A stretch of 64,000 bases of DNA from contig PBMB01000009.1 in assembly GCA_002722455.1 (NCBI GenBank), positions 175,971-239,970 on the forward strand, read 5' to 3'. The DNA is from Chloroflexota bacterium. GTDB lineage: Bacteria > Chloroflexota > Dehalococcoidia > Lucifugimonadales > GCA-2722455. This document shows positions 1-9,480 of the stretch, piece by piece. Positions within the stretch are counted from its first letter, which is position 1. Each line of letters starts with the position of its first letter. The position numbers and the translations under genes were made by a program. The notes under the pieces were generated by a model, which did no database searches, was not told the origin of the DNA, and saw nothing but the letters and a program-made list of their open reading frames with translations.

Positions 1-606
1 ATTCAAATTTTAGAATTAGTAAATATTCATGCTAGATTTATTTCTAACTTAGATGAAATCGAAAACAAATCATATTGTGATTTGTTACTCATTAATATAT
101 CATCGCAATCTAAGATCGATTATCGTAATTTGAAAAATTATAATACTTCGGCGCCTCCTCTGATTGCTATAATTCATGAAGATGAAATAAATAAAATTTC
201 TTTAGATTTAGTCCCTGATAATTTCATCATATTGCCTTGCTCTAATCAAGAAATCATACTCAGATCAATCAAAATAGTTAATAAATATAAAAAAACAAAA
301 AATGATTCAATTATTAATATAGGATCCTTAGAAATCAACGTATCTAATTTTGAAGTTTTATTGAACAAAATTCCTATAACATTACGATTTAAAGAATATG
401 AACTTCTTGTTCTAATGGCAAGTTCTCCAGGAAAAGTTTTTAGTAGAAATATGCTTCTTAAAAAAATTTGGGGATACGATTATGTCGGAGGATCTCGAAC
501 AGTAGACGTACATATTCGACGGCTAAGAAGTAAATTAGAAAAAGAAGAAACATATATTGAAACAGTACGACCACTAGGGTATCGATTTAAAAAATATCCA
601 ATTTAA
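1..606 (+). CDS. OmpR/PhoB-type response regulator, 5' partial, degenerate receiver
   Basis: The reading frame is open from base 1, so the TTG at 82 in the ORF track is probably not the start and the gene is cut by the window edge. About 201 residues are visible. The last ~95 are a typical OmpR/PhoB winged helix, with the recognition-helix and wing segments 'RTVDVHIRRLRSKL' and 'ETVRPLGYRF'. The receiver part is degenerate. Where the phospho-acceptor Asp of 'LLD' is expected, the sequence reads 'LLIN', and the conserved Lys of 'TKP' is replaced ('ILP'). It is therefore probably a DNA-binding regulator controlled by something other than phosphorylation. No histidine kinase is visible. It lies 20 nt before lipB on the same strand. 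Confidence 0.8.
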   Translation: MQILELVNIHARFISNLDEIENKSYCDLLLINISSQSKIDYRNLKNYNTSAPPLIAIIHEDEINKISLDLVPDNFIILPCSNQEIILRSIKIVNKYKKTKNDSIINIGSLEINVSNFEVLLNKIPITLRFKEYELLVLMASSPGKVFSRNMLLKKIWGYDYVGGSRTVDVHIRRLRSKLEKEETYIETVRPLGYRFKKYPI

Positions 607-626
607 CAAAAATACTTGAGATCATT

Positions 627-1301
627 ATGGGAACAAATATAAATAAGGCAAATCAGTGTCTTGCAATTTCTATGTCTAGTATGCCTTATCAATCTGCCCT
701 TACATACCAAGAAGAATTTCAAAAAAAAATTCATCTGGAGAATAATTCAAACACTATATTACTACTAGAACACCCTAGTATCTATACAATCGGTCGTAGT
801 GGAAATGATTCAGATATACTAGTTAATAAAAAATTTCTTAATAAGAATAAGATCCCCGTTTTTTTTTCAAATCGTGGAGGGCAAACTACTTATCATGGAC
901 CAGGACAACTCATCTGTTACCCTATATTCAATATTAAAAAATTAAGAATTACCCCACGTAAATATATTCAAAGCCTGCAAAAAATTATTACTTCTACACT
1001 TGAAGATTTTGATATTCTAGCTCAATGGAAAAACAAACCAATTGGAGTCTGGGTCAAAGATACTAAAATTGCTTCCATTGGCATACGTATCAGTAATGGT
1101 ATTTCTTCTCATGGATTCTCTTTAAATATTAACCCAAACCTTAAACATTTTGATCATATCATATCTTGTGGCTTATCTATTGCTAAAAATACATCAATGC
1201 TACAATTAACTGGACAAACCCCTAATCGTAAAAAAATTGAATCCCGAATAATACATCATTTCTCAAATACATTTGAAATGAATATTACAATGAATAACTA
1301 A
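627..1301 (+). CDS. lipB: Octanoyl-[acyl carrier protein]:protein N-octanoyltransferase LipB
   Basis: LipB moves the octanoyl group from acyl carrier protein to lipoyl domains, the first step of lipoate assembly; LipA (encoded at 32 kb) then inserts sulfur. At 224 residues the length is normal. The family motif 'RGGQTTYHGPGQ' is at about residues 83-94, the catalytic Lys lies in 'KIASIGIR' (about K147), and the catalytic Cys in 'IISCGL' (about C181). The ATG at 627 has only a weak ribosome site. It follows the truncated regulator by 20 nt and could be co-transcribed with it. The family assignment is secure. Confidence 0.95.
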   Translation: MGTNINKANQCLAISMSSMPYQSALTYQEEFQKKIHLENNSNTILLLEHPSIYTIGRSGNDSDILVNKKFLNKNKIPVFFSNRGGQTTYHGPGQLICYPIFNIKKLRITPRKYIQSLQKIITSTLEDFDILAQWKNKPIGVWVKDTKIASIGIRISNGISSHGFSLNINPNLKHFDHIISCGLSIAKNTSMLQLTGQTPNRKKIESRIIHHFSNTFEMNITMNN

Positions 1302-1401
1302 AACTGGTATTAATCTAATTGTAAATAAAATCTACGACAAACTATTTCTACCTTGATAGACTCATAAAATTCAACGTATACTAAAATTGAAAGATAAGGT
1401 T

Positions 1402-2316
1402 ATGGTTAAAAAAGATTTTTTGTCTCTGATTGATCTTGATAGTGACCAAATTGGTTTTTTGCTTTCAAACGCAATCAATATCAAAAATAATAAAATCACA
1501 ACTACTCCTCTTAAAGGGAAAATACTTGCTTTGATTTTCCAACATCCATCGTTAAGAACAAGGGTAAGTTTTGAAATTGGAATTCGCAAACTTGGAGGAG
1601 ATTGTTTTTATCTGGATAAAAATAGTATCCAAATAGGTGAACGTGAATCTGTAGAAGATATTGCTAAGGTTTTAGACCGTTGGGTAGATGGTATTATTAT
1701 ACGTACACCTTCACCTCAAGACCTCATTGTTCTTGCTGAAAATACTAGTATTCCTGTGATTAATGCTATGACCGATGCAGAACATCCATGTCAGACAATT
1801 GCAGATCTTTTAACAATATTAGAACATAAAAAAACATTAAAAGGTATTAACGTTGTATTCATTGGAGATGGCAATAACGTCGCATCTAGTTTAGCAATTG
1901 GATGTAGCAGTGTAGGGGCCAATTTTACTTTAGTATGCCCCTCAGGCTACGAAATACCTAAAGAATACTGGAATGAAGCAACTAATAGAGCTACCAAAAA
2001 TGAATCTGTATTGTCAATAACTAATAATCCATCAGACATTGATACATCTGTAGATGTAATATATACAGATGTATGGATCAGTATGGGGCAAGAAAAAGAA
2101 TCTTCTAAACGGCTTCAGTCATTTGAATTAAAATATCAAGTCAATAATAAATTACTTGATTCTACCAATCAAAATACAATTTTCATGCATGATATGCCTG
2201 CACACGAAGGAGAAGAAATAGCAAAAGGGATTTTAAATCATCCAAAATCAGTAGTTTTTGACCAAAGTGAAAATCGATTATATGCACAAATGTCTATAAT
2301 GGATAGTATTTTCTAA
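1402..2316 (+). CDS. argF: Ornithine carbamoyltransferase
   Basis: ArgF makes citrulline from ornithine and carbamoyl phosphate in arginine synthesis (cytoplasm). Seen: the carbamoyl-phosphate loop 'PSLRTRVSFE' (PSTRTR in many homologues), 'HPCQ', the ornithine loop 'DVWISMGQE', and the C-terminal Arg in 'SENRLYAQ'. The usual 'HCLP' motif reads 'HDMPAHEGEE', so the ornithine-side Cys is Asp. I place the start at ATG 1402 (304 residues), because homologues begin 'MKKDFLSLxDL' and the protein from there reads 'MVKKDFLSLIDLD'. The ORF-track TTG at 1387 has no ribosome site. The DxxxSMG loop favours an OTC over aspartate carbamoyltransferase, but the Asp change leaves some doubt about the exact substrate. 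Confidence 0.88.
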   Translation: MVKKDFLSLIDLDSDQIGFLLSNAINIKNNKITTTPLKGKILALIFQHPSLRTRVSFEIGIRKLGGDCFYLDKNSIQIGERESVEDIAKVLDRWVDGIIIRTPSPQDLIVLAENTSIPVINAMTDAEHPCQTIADLLTILEHKKTLKGINVVFIGDGNNVASSLAIGCSSVGANFTLVCPSGYEIPKEYWNEATNRATKNESVLSITNNPSDIDTSVDVIYTDVWISMGQEKESSKRLQSFELKYQVNNKLLDSTNQNTIFMHDMPAHEGEEIAKGILNHPKSVVFDQSENRLYAQMSIMDSIF

Positions 2317-2373
2317 ACTTCGTAACTATTTCTCGATTAATTATTCTATATATAATCATTATTAACTATTAAT

Positions 2374-3729
2374 ATGTCCACAGAGAAAAAGAGCAATACT
2401 ATGCCTGATATTAAATCCAACGTAGTCATTATTGGACGTCCCAATGTTGGTAAATCAACTTTATTCAATCGACTAACAAAAACTCGTAAAGCAATAGTCC
2501 ATTTCACAGAAGGTACGACCAGAGACAGACTAATAACTAAAATAGCTACATCTAATGTTACGTATAATCTTGTTGACACCCCTGGTTATATATATATACC
2601 TAAATCATCTGAAACAATTGCTTCAAAAAGTCAAGGACAAATTCATCAAGGATTGAAATCTGCGACAATCATACTTTTTTTATTAGATATTCAAACCGGT
2701 CTCACCAATGAAGATATCACAATTGCTTCTCTATTAAGGCCTATGAAAGAAAAGGTTATACTGGTAGCAAATAAATCAGATAACTCTAATTATGAAATGA
2801 GTAAATTTGACTTTCTAGAATTAGGATTTGGTACTCCTATAGCAATCAGCGCATACCACAATATTGGAATATCTAATTTAACGAATGCAACTTATGCTTT
2901 ATTACCAAAATCAAATTCCAAATTAATAAATAATCCAACTCCTATTAAAATTACGCTTTCTGGTCGTCCAAATACAGGGAAATCAATGTTACTAAATTCT
3001 TTAATTAATAGTGAGCGATCAATTGTTAGTGAGGTCCCAGGAACTACAAGAGATAGTATCGATACAATGCTTGTCACTAACAACACATCGCTGCAAATAG
3101 TAGATACTGCTGGTATAAGGCGTAGAGGTAAAATCACTAAAGGAATTGAAAAATTTAGTTCAATGAGAAGTATCAATAACATCTTATCTTCTCACATTTG
3201 TATACTATTGCTAGATTCTACTGAAATCGCAACAAACCAAGATATGCATATTGCTGATTACATTCTTTCCTCCAGTCGTGGAATGATAATTGCAATTAAT
3301 AAATGGGATCTCGCAACAGAAATTGGAATATCCAAAGATGAAATTAGAAAATATGTCCGATCAAAATTTAAATTTGCTAATTTCGTTCCTATTTGTTTTT
3401 TATCAGCTTTAAAAAAGACTGGAATCTCTGAATTAATAGAAACTATTCAACTCGTATATTCTCAATGGAACACAACCATTGAAAATAACTTAATTAACGA
3501 TACTCTCTTAGAATCTGTGTATAAAACACCACCATCTACAAAACGAACAAAATCTCTTAAAATATATACTGCTGAACAAGATGGTATTTGTCCTCCTAGA
3601 TTCACTATCAAAGTTAATGATCCAGAATTAGTTCATTTTTCATACCACCGACACTTAGAAAACGATTTTCGCCGTTTTCTAGGATTTACACATTGTCCTA
3701 TAAAACTTAATTTCAAACCTAAGGTGTAA
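2374..3729 (+). CDS. der: GTPase Der (EngA), 50S ribosome assembly
   Basis: Der is the tandem-GTPase needed for maturation of the large ribosomal subunit. Two G domains are visible. The first has 'GRPNVGKSTLFNRL', 'DTPGY' and 'NKSD'. The second has 'GRPNTGKSMLLNSL', 'DTAGIRRRGK' and 'NKWD'. A C-terminal KH-like domain follows from about residue 360. At 451 residues it is a normal length. Two starts are possible, ATG 2374 or ATG 2401 (MPDIKS); the second has a purine-rich stretch upstream and cannot be excluded. It is first of a tight group with plsY and gpsA. Confidence 0.95.
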   Translation: MSTEKKSNTMPDIKSNVVIIGRPNVGKSTLFNRLTKTRKAIVHFTEGTTRDRLITKIATSNVTYNLVDTPGYIYIPKSSETIASKSQGQIHQGLKSATIILFLLDIQTGLTNEDITIASLLRPMKEKVILVANKSDNSNYEMSKFDFLELGFGTPIAISAYHNIGISNLTNATYALLPKSNSKLINNPTPIKITLSGRPNTGKSMLLNSLINSERSIVSEVPGTTRDSIDTMLVTNNTSLQIVDTAGIRRRGKITKGIEKFSSMRSINNILSSHICILLLDSTEIATNQDMHIADYILSSSRGMIIAINKWDLATEIGISKDEIRKYVRSKFKFANFVPICFLSALKKTGISELIETIQLVYSQWNTTIENNLINDTLLESVYKTPPSTKRTKSLKIYTAEQDGICPPRFTIKVNDPELVHFSYHRHLENDFRRFLGFTHCPIKLNFKPKV

Positions 3730-3732
3730 ATT

Positions 3733-4371
3733 TTGATCGAATTTCTATTATCTATAATTATTGCCTATCTAATTGGTTCAATTTCATTTGGAGTACTTGC
3801 TGGTTACATAATACATAATATAGATATACGAAAATATGGTAGTGGTGGATCAGGAGCAACTAATGTTTTACGTACTATTGGTAAACCTGCTGCTACTATA
3901 GTTCTATTGCTCGATATCAGTAAAGCAGTTATTTATCTTCTTTTACTCAACTTACTACCCAATAATACTCCTTTAATCTCAACATTAAGTGCTCTAGCTT
4001 TATTATCGGGACATATTTGGCCAATTTACTTTAAATTCCATGGAGGACGTGGGATCGCACCTGCATTAGGTGCTCTATTAATCATCAACCCCATAATCGG
4101 AATTTTATCTTTTCTAATTGCTATTATTGTAATGATTATTTCTAAATATGTATCACTCGGTTCAATAATAGGAACATTATTTGGAGCAATTTCTTTAAGT
4201 CTCGTATCTTTTTATAATTTGCCCATGTTTGCTAATGAACCAATTGAGGTATTGTATGCTATATTTGGAGCAATTCTTATTGTTGGGAGTCATCGAAAAA
4301 ATATAAAACGGCTGCTAAATAAAACTGAATCTAAACTTGGAGAAAAAATAAAGATAAAAACTGATGGATAA
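3733..4371 (+). CDS. plsY: Acyl-phosphate:glycerol-3-phosphate acyltransferase PlsY
   Basis: PlsY is an integral membrane enzyme that acylates glycerol-3-phosphate from acyl phosphate, the first step of phospholipid synthesis. The 212 residues form several hydrophobic segments. The three family motifs are present in slightly altered form: 'GSGGSGATNVLR', 'HIWPIYFKFHGGRG' and 'SKYVSLGS'. The start is a TTG at 3733, set by AAGGTG (3721-3726) six nt upstream, which lies inside the end of der; translation is probably coupled. The stop overlaps gpsA by 8 nt. GpsA makes the glycerol-3-phosphate that PlsY uses, so the pair forms a functional unit. Confidence 0.93.
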   Translation: MIEFLLSIIIAYLIGSISFGVLAGYIIHNIDIRKYGSGGSGATNVLRTIGKPAATIVLLLDISKAVIYLLLLNLLPNNTPLISTLSALALLSGHIWPIYFKFHGGRGIAPALGALLIINPIIGILSFLIAIIVMIISKYVSLGSIIGTLFGAISLSLVSFYNLPMFANEPIEVLYAIFGAILIVGSHRKNIKRLLNKTESKLGEKIKIKTDG

Positions 4372-5365
4372 AAAACTACAAATAGGTATTATTGGTACTA
4401 CAACTTGGGCTACAACACTAGGGCTGCTATTTGCTAAAAAAGGACACACGGTTATTTTATGGGCTAGAGACAAGAATGAAGCAAAAAAATTGAATGCCAA
4501 TAATGAAAATATTCGATTTCTACCAGGCATCAAATTTCCTTCAAATATGTCCGTAACAAATTCTACTCTATCAGCTATATCTACAGCAAACATCACGATA
4601 TTTGCTGTCCCATCATTTACTATGGAAAAGAATATTACTCTAATTAAAAAACATCTTAATCCTAATACAATCATTCTCAGTGCTTCAAAAGGATTAGATC
4701 CATCTGGTAAAAGGATGACTGAAGTTTTATCTGAACAAATAAAAACTGCTAATATTCCAATCTGTGCTATTTCGGGACCTAATCTCGCTACTGAAATAAT
4801 TAAAGGCAAAACCTGTTCAATGGTAATAGGATCTGACAATATCAATATATCAAACAAAATCCAAACTATAATGAATTCAAATCAAGTTCGAATTTATACA
4901 ACTGATGACATTACAGGAATTGAACTAGGAGGAAGTCTTAAAAACATTATAGCTATAGGGTCAGGTATATGCGATGGAGCTAATTTAGGTAAAAATGCGC
5001 AATCAGCATTTATTACTCGTGGTTTAGTAGAAATTACCCGATTTGCAACATATTTTGGAGCACAAGCAAAAACTATGATGGGACTTGCTGGCATAGGTGA
5101 TCTAATTGCTACATGTACAAGTCCATTAAGTAGAAACTACCAATTTGGTCAAAAATTAGCAGAAGGTCAAACATTATCAAAAATTTACAATAATGCAAAT
5201 AATGTTATTGAAGGAATTCATACTACCAAAATAGTCATGAATATTGCAAAAAAACATAAAATCAATATGCCAATTACTGAAGCTACATACAAAGTAATCC
5301 AAGGTGAAATGAAACCAAACGCAGCTATTTCAGAATTAATGAATCGATATCCTACTACAGAATAA
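4364..5365 (+). CDS. gpsA: NAD(P)-dependent glycerol-3-phosphate dehydrogenase
   Basis: GpsA reduces dihydroxyacetone phosphate to sn-glycerol-3-phosphate for lipid synthesis. The 333 residues include 'SASKGLDP', 'AISGPNLATEI', the catalytic-Lys region 'LGGSLKNIIAIGSGI' and 'GLAGIGDLIATCTS'. The N-terminal nucleotide loop is unusual: 'IIGTTTWATTLG' keeps only the first Gly of GxGxxG (usually GAGSWGTALA). The rest of the active site is intact, so I read this as a lineage variant rather than decay. The ATG lies inside the last codons of plsY. It is last of the der-plsY-gpsA group and meets rsmE tail to tail. Confidence 0.94.
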   Translation: MDKKLQIGIIGTTTWATTLGLLFAKKGHTVILWARDKNEAKKLNANNENIRFLPGIKFPSNMSVTNSTLSAISTANITIFAVPSFTMEKNITLIKKHLNPNTIILSASKGLDPSGKRMTEVLSEQIKTANIPICAISGPNLATEIIKGKTCSMVIGSDNINISNKIQTIMNSNQVRIYTTDDITGIELGGSLKNIIAIGSGICDGANLGKNAQSAFITRGLVEITRFATYFGAQAKTMMGLAGIGDLIATCTSPLSRNYQFGQKLAEGQTLSKIYNNANNVIEGIHTTKIVMNIAKKHKINMPITEATYKVIQGEMKPNAAISELMNRYPTTE

Positions 5366-5371
5366 TCATCC

Positions 5372-6115
5372 TTAATAATCTAAATCTTTATTCTCTAATT
5401 CATATAACACAATTGCCATAGCTGAAATAGCTGCTGTTTCAGCACGTAAGATTCTAGGACCTAAAGATAGTTTTCTAATACCATTTTTAATAGCAAAAAT
5501 TTCTTCTTCGACAGTAAATCCATATTCCGGACCAATAAATATATCAACCGACACATTAGAATTAGGTACTAATTCTAATGTGTCCTTAACATTTTCATTG
5601 CAATTCAAGCTACCTATCAAAGCAAAATCATTTACAAAAGAACATGCCTCTTTAAAATTACATGGATCATATAAGGATGGTAATAATCCTCTTTGTGATT
5701 GTTCCGTAGATTCAATAATTATACGATTCCATCGATCATATTTTTTCTTCACTGAATTTAAACTCCGGTACATAGTAGATTTTTCACTAATTATAGGAAC
5801 AAAAGCACTAACTCCCAATTCAGTACATTTTTGTAAAACCAGTTCAAATTTGTCAAATCTAATTAAAGATTGGAATATACGTATATTAAATACAGGTTCA
5901 TTCTTATTTTTATAAGAATCAAGTACAATACCTATGATTTTGTTATCTAAAAATGAATTGAGTTTAACTACATATTCCATACCAGTATTATCAAAAACAA
6001 TGACTGTATCACCTACTCTAAAACGTAAAACATTTTTAAATTGATGTACTAGCTGACCTACAATCTCAACACGGCCATTAGCAATATATTCAGTAGAAAT
6101 AAAAAAATGATGCAT
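5372..6115 (-). CDS. rsmE: 16S rRNA (uracil-N3)-methyltransferase RsmE
   Basis: RsmE methylates U1498 of 16S rRNA. It is a SPOUT-fold enzyme of 247 residues. Family motifs seen are 'ESTEQSQRG' (about 138-146), 'FIGPEYGFTVEEE' and 'LGPRILRAETA' near the C terminus, which form the AdoMet-binding knot. It lies downstream of prmA, as in many Gram-positive hrcA-dnaJ-prmA-rsmE clusters. The gap to prmA is 42 nt with no obvious terminator, so co-transcription is likely. Confidence 0.94.
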   Translation of the reverse strand: MHHFFISTEYIANGRVEIVGQLVHQFKNVLRFRVGDTVIVFDNTGMEYVVKLNSFLDNKIIGIVLDSYKNKNEPVFNIRIFQSLIRFDKFELVLQKCTELGVSAFVPIISEKSTMYRSLNSVKKKYDRWNRIIIESTEQSQRGLLPSLYDPCNFKEACSFVNDFALIGSLNCNENVKDTLELVPNSNVSVDIFIGPEYGFTVEEEIFAIKNGIRKLSLGPRILRAETAAISAMAIVLYELENKDLDY

Positions 6116-6157
6116 TTTAAAATTATGAAAAGAATGTTATGTTAATTTACAATGCTA

Positions 6158-7066
6158 TTATACTACCTGAAAACATAAACATCCCCAATCTTCTTCTACA
6201 CATGAATTCACTAAAAGAAAACCATTTTTTTGAAAAAAATCAATGATATCTATCATATTCTCTTGAAAAAACCCAGATAGAATTATTTTACCACGAGAAT
6301 GTAAAATTCTTTTGAAATGAATGATGCTATCTTTGATAACTTTTGCTGAAATATTCGCTACAACCAGATCAAATGATCCATCATTGAATTGCTCATGAGG
6401 TAAACCCGTATGAATAATTTCTATTTTATCCTGAACATTATTTATCTTTGAATTTTCTAAAGCTACTTCAATAGCAACTGGATCAATATCAATTGCAACA
6501 ATATTTTCTAAACCATACTTGGCAGAAACTATTGAAAGAATACCTGAGCCAGTACCAAAATCTAAGATATGCTGATCTTTCATAATATAAAGATCCAATA
6601 ATTCTATACACATCCTTGTAGTAGGGTGATATCCTGTACCAAATGCTTGTCCAGGATCTAATAAAACCATTAAATCTTTAGATTGAGGTTTATACTTTAT
6701 CCAGCTAGGGACTACTATGACACGTTGACCTATTTTTAAAGGACGATATCTTTTCCTCCAACTACTTAACCATTTTTTTGAATCTGTAACATCATAATTA
6801 AATTTTATATTAGAAGATAAATATGAAAATAGCGTCAAACCGATATCAATGTATTGAATAGAATCTTTATTATCATTAGATATCGGAATATAAGCTTTTA
6901 CTTTAATAATTTTTGGTTTAATGAAATCTTCATCATCAGAAACAGATTCGTAAGATTCTTCAATTACAATTCCATCAATAGCAAATTTCTGTAATAACTG
7001 AGAAACGGGATCAATATATTCAGATTCACATTCAACTACAATTTCAGTCCATTTAGGAATATCCAT
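6158..7066 (-). CDS. prmA: Ribosomal protein L11 methyltransferase PrmA
   Basis: PrmA trimethylates ribosomal protein L11. It has an N-terminal substrate-recognition domain (about 1-120) and a class I AdoMet methyltransferase domain. Seen: 'LDPGQAFGTGYHPTT', the AdoMet loop 'ILDFGTGSGILSI' and the post-IV motif 'VVANISAKVI'. Its 302 residues match the family length. It sits 34 nt after dnaJ in the hrcA-dnaJ-prmA-rsmE order. Confidence 0.94.
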   Translation of the reverse strand: MDIPKWTEIVVECESEYIDPVSQLLQKFAIDGIVIEESYESVSDDEDFIKPKIIKVKAYIPISNDNKDSIQYIDIGLTLFSYLSSNIKFNYDVTDSKKWLSSWRKRYRPLKIGQRVIVVPSWIKYKPQSKDLMVLLDPGQAFGTGYHPTTRMCIELLDLYIMKDQHILDFGTGSGILSIVSAKYGLENIVAIDIDPVAIEVALENSKINNVQDKIEIIHTGLPHEQFNDGSFDLVVANISAKVIKDSIIHFKRILHSRGKIILSGFFQENMIDIIDFFQKNGFLLVNSCVEEDWGCLCFQVV

Positions 7067-7100
7067 TTAATATAGTATATCCTAACAATTAGAGGTTGTA

Positions 7101-8246
7101 TCACCAACCTACTATATTATTCATCATTTTTTTAAACCAGCTCTCTTCACGTGCATATGGCTCTGCTTTATCATCGATCATCTCTTTACTTAATTCTTCA
7201 AACAATCTCTGTTGAGCTCGAGATAATTTACGTGGAATCTTAACTATTATATTAACGAGATGATCTCCCCGAACATTTGATCTACCTAATACTGGGGATC
7301 CTTGACCTTTAATTTTAATCATATCACCTGTTTGAGTACCCGGAGGTATTTCGATTTCCTTATTTTCTCCATCTATAGTTGGTACAGATATATTGGCACC
7401 CAATGTTGCTTGAACAATATTTATCGCATGTACATGGGATAAATTACTGCCTTTTCTTCTAAAAATTAAATGATCAGTAACTTGTATTTCAACATAAAGA
7501 TCACCCCTTGGTCCACCTCGTAGTCCTGCCTCACCCTCTCCTGTTAAACGAATATTCGTACCTGTTTCAACTCCAGCAGGAATAGAAACAACAATTTTTC
7601 GATCCTTTATCTCTTCACCTCTCCCTTTACATTCAGAACAAGGTGAAGTTATAACCTTACCTGCACCACTACAAATACTGCATGTATGAACTTGAGAAAA
7701 AGATCCAAAAAATCCTTGTTGAGTCCTTTTAATTTGTCCTGTACCCTTACAATTATTACATGTAATTGACGAAGATCCAGGAGCACTACGATTGCCTCTA
7801 CATGAATGACATACTTCTTTACGTCTAATTGCTATATCTTTATCAATACCGAAAATTGCATCTCTAAAATCTAAATTAATACGATATTTTAAATCAGAAC
7901 CTCTCTCAGGAGTGGTTTGAGAACGTCCTCCTGAAGAACCAAAAAAAGCATCAAATATATCACCAAAACCACCAAAATTCTCAAACCCTTCGAAACCAGC
8001 ACCTTGTGCTCCCTTAACTCCTGCATGACCAAATTGATCATAAGCAGCTTTTTGATTAGGGTCACCCAAAACCTGATAAGCTTCATTTATCTCTTTAAAT
8101 TTTTCATTCGCACCAGAAGCTTTATTTTTATCAGGATGGTATTTTAAAGCAAGTTTACGAAAAGCTTTTTTTATATCTTCATCAGAAGCATTCCGAGAAA
8201 CCCCTAAAACATCATAATAATCTCGTTTTTTATTACTAGTAGACAT
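7101..8246 (-). CDS. dnaJ: Chaperone protein DnaJ (Hsp40)
   Basis: DnaJ is the co-chaperone that delivers clients to DnaK and stimulates its ATPase. All class I parts are present in 381 residues: a J domain with 'YHPDKNK' (residues 1-70), a Gly/Phe-rich region, four CxxCxGxG-type zinc motifs ('CHSCRGNR', 'CNNCKGTG', 'CSICSGAG', 'CSECKGRG') and the C-terminal beta domains. It lies downstream of hrcA, separated by 175 nt that contain its own promoter-like sequence. Its partners grpE-dnaK are 37 kb away behind hspR, so the chaperone machine is under two regulators. Confidence 0.97.
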   Translation of the reverse strand: MSTSNKKRDYYDVLGVSRNASDEDIKKAFRKLALKYHPDKNKASGANEKFKEINEAYQVLGDPNQKAAYDQFGHAGVKGAQGAGFEGFENFGGFGDIFDAFFGSSGGRSQTTPERGSDLKYRINLDFRDAIFGIDKDIAIRRKEVCHSCRGNRSAPGSSSITCNNCKGTGQIKRTQQGFFGSFSQVHTCSICSGAGKVITSPCSECKGRGEEIKDRKIVVSIPAGVETGTNIRLTGEGEAGLRGGPRGDLYVEIQVTDHLIFRRKGSNLSHVHAINIVQATLGANISVPTIDGENKEIEIPPGTQTGDMIKIKGQGSPVLGRSNVRGDHLVNIIVKIPRKLSRAQQRLFEELSKEMIDDKAEPYAREESWFKKMMNNIVGW

Positions 8247-8290
8247 TATTTATCACATTATGATTATATTGAATCCAATACCTATATACA

Positions 8291-8319
8291 ACTATATATG
8301 TGATCAAATATTAAGTCAA
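8291..8319 (-). promoter_or_regulatory. Candidate sigma-70 promoter of dnaJ
   Basis: On the minus strand a -35 TTGACT (8314-8319) and a -10 TATAGT (8291-8296) are separated by exactly 17 nt, 45 nt before the dnaJ ATG. This lets dnaJ be transcribed apart from hrcA. No CIRCE (TTAGCACTC-N9-GAGTGCTAA) was found near it. A short AGTTG/CAACT inverted repeat lies just upstream; its meaning is unknown. Confidence 0.6.
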
Positions 8320-8421
8320 TAAAGTTGAGTTGCATCATATCAACTATAAGTAAGAAAATATATTAAAAAAGAACAATCATAAATGATTCATACTTGGTTA
8401 AAATTCAGCTACCATCAATAA

Positions 8422-9450
8422 CTAAGCAACCATTCTTGTGATATCTGTCATTATATTTACCATTAACTTAACCGATGCAATCCCTTTTAAATACTGCATT
8501 CTAACAGAATCAACTACAGCAATAGAACCAATCATATTATTTGAAATACCATAACAACCAATTATCAGACTAAATGGTCTCATTTTATTATTTGAATGCT
8601 CATCACCAATTACAACTCGAACTGTACCAACTTGAGGCATCAAAGACATAATTAATTGTAATAATTCTCCCTGTTCAATATCATGGACTAAAGAATGTAA
8701 TAACCCATTACGATTAACAAACTCAGGCTGGATCAATAAGTTTCTTAATCCATCCAGTCGATAATCAAATTGAATCTTTTGCTGTTGCTCTTCTAAAACA
8801 AACAAAACTGATTTAAAAAGTTTTTTCTTAACAATACCTAACGGAAGATCTACATCTTTTATTTGATGGTAGGATTTATTAACAAAAATATGATTCAGGT
8901 AAGTAATAGATTCATCTATCAAAGATTGATCTATATGATTTGGAAAAGATAATATCTTCTGTTTAATAACAGCACCAGGGAAAACAACAATTAGTAACAA
9001 TGTATTATTTTGAATTTTTATCACATGTATTTGATTAACATATAACTGAAAACTTTGAGGCGCAGTAACAATAGCTAAACTTCCTACTAAATTAGACAAA
9101 AGATTTACTGCAGTACTTCCCCATGTATTAATGTCATTTGAAACAGATTGGATTAACTGATGTCTAACTTTTCTTCTTAACTTAGAAGACAACATCATTT
9201 CATTAACAGAGCCTAATGCTTCAACATACAATCTGTAGGCTTTTCTAGCAGGAATACTTCCAGCAGAAGAATGTGGACGAGTAACATATCCGTTCATTTC
9301 TAATTCAGAAACAACATTTCTGATAGTTGCAGAACTAACCTGCATTTCAGGAAATTCAGCTATCTTTTTAGAAGGAACAGGTAACCCATTCAGTATATAA
9401 TCTTCAACTATATACTGTAAAACATTAATATCTCGAGACTGTAAAACCAT
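8422..9450 (-). CDS. hrcA: Heat-inducible transcription repressor HrcA
   Basis: HrcA represses chaperone operons by binding CIRCE elements and is kept active by GroEL. The 342 residues show the N-terminal winged helix ('SSATIRNVVSELEMNGYV', about 36-53), the 'RPHSSAGSIPARKAYRLYV' segment, and the C-terminal GAF-like region ending in the usual 'GPxRM'-like 'DSVRMQYLKGIASV'. It heads the dnaJ-prmA-rsmE cluster. No CIRCE could be found at its own promoter or elsewhere in the window, so its targets (perhaps groESL) are probably outside. Confidence 0.95.
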   Translation of the reverse strand: MVLQSRDINVLQYIVEDYILNGLPVPSKKIAEFPEMQVSSATIRNVVSELEMNGYVTRPHSSAGSIPARKAYRLYVEALGSVNEMMLSSKLRRKVRHQLIQSVSNDINTWGSTAVNLLSNLVGSLAIVTAPQSFQLYVNQIHVIKIQNNTLLLIVVFPGAVIKQKILSFPNHIDQSLIDESITYLNHIFVNKSYHQIKDVDLPLGIVKKKLFKSVLFVLEEQQQKIQFDYRLDGLRNLLIQPEFVNRNGLLHSLVHDIEQGELLQLIMSLMPQVGTVRVVIGDEHSNNKMRPFSLIIGCYGISNNMIGSIAVVDSVRMQYLKGIASVKLMVNIMTDITRMVA

Positions 9451-9480
9451 AACTTTTCCAACATGGAGAAATATAAGGAA

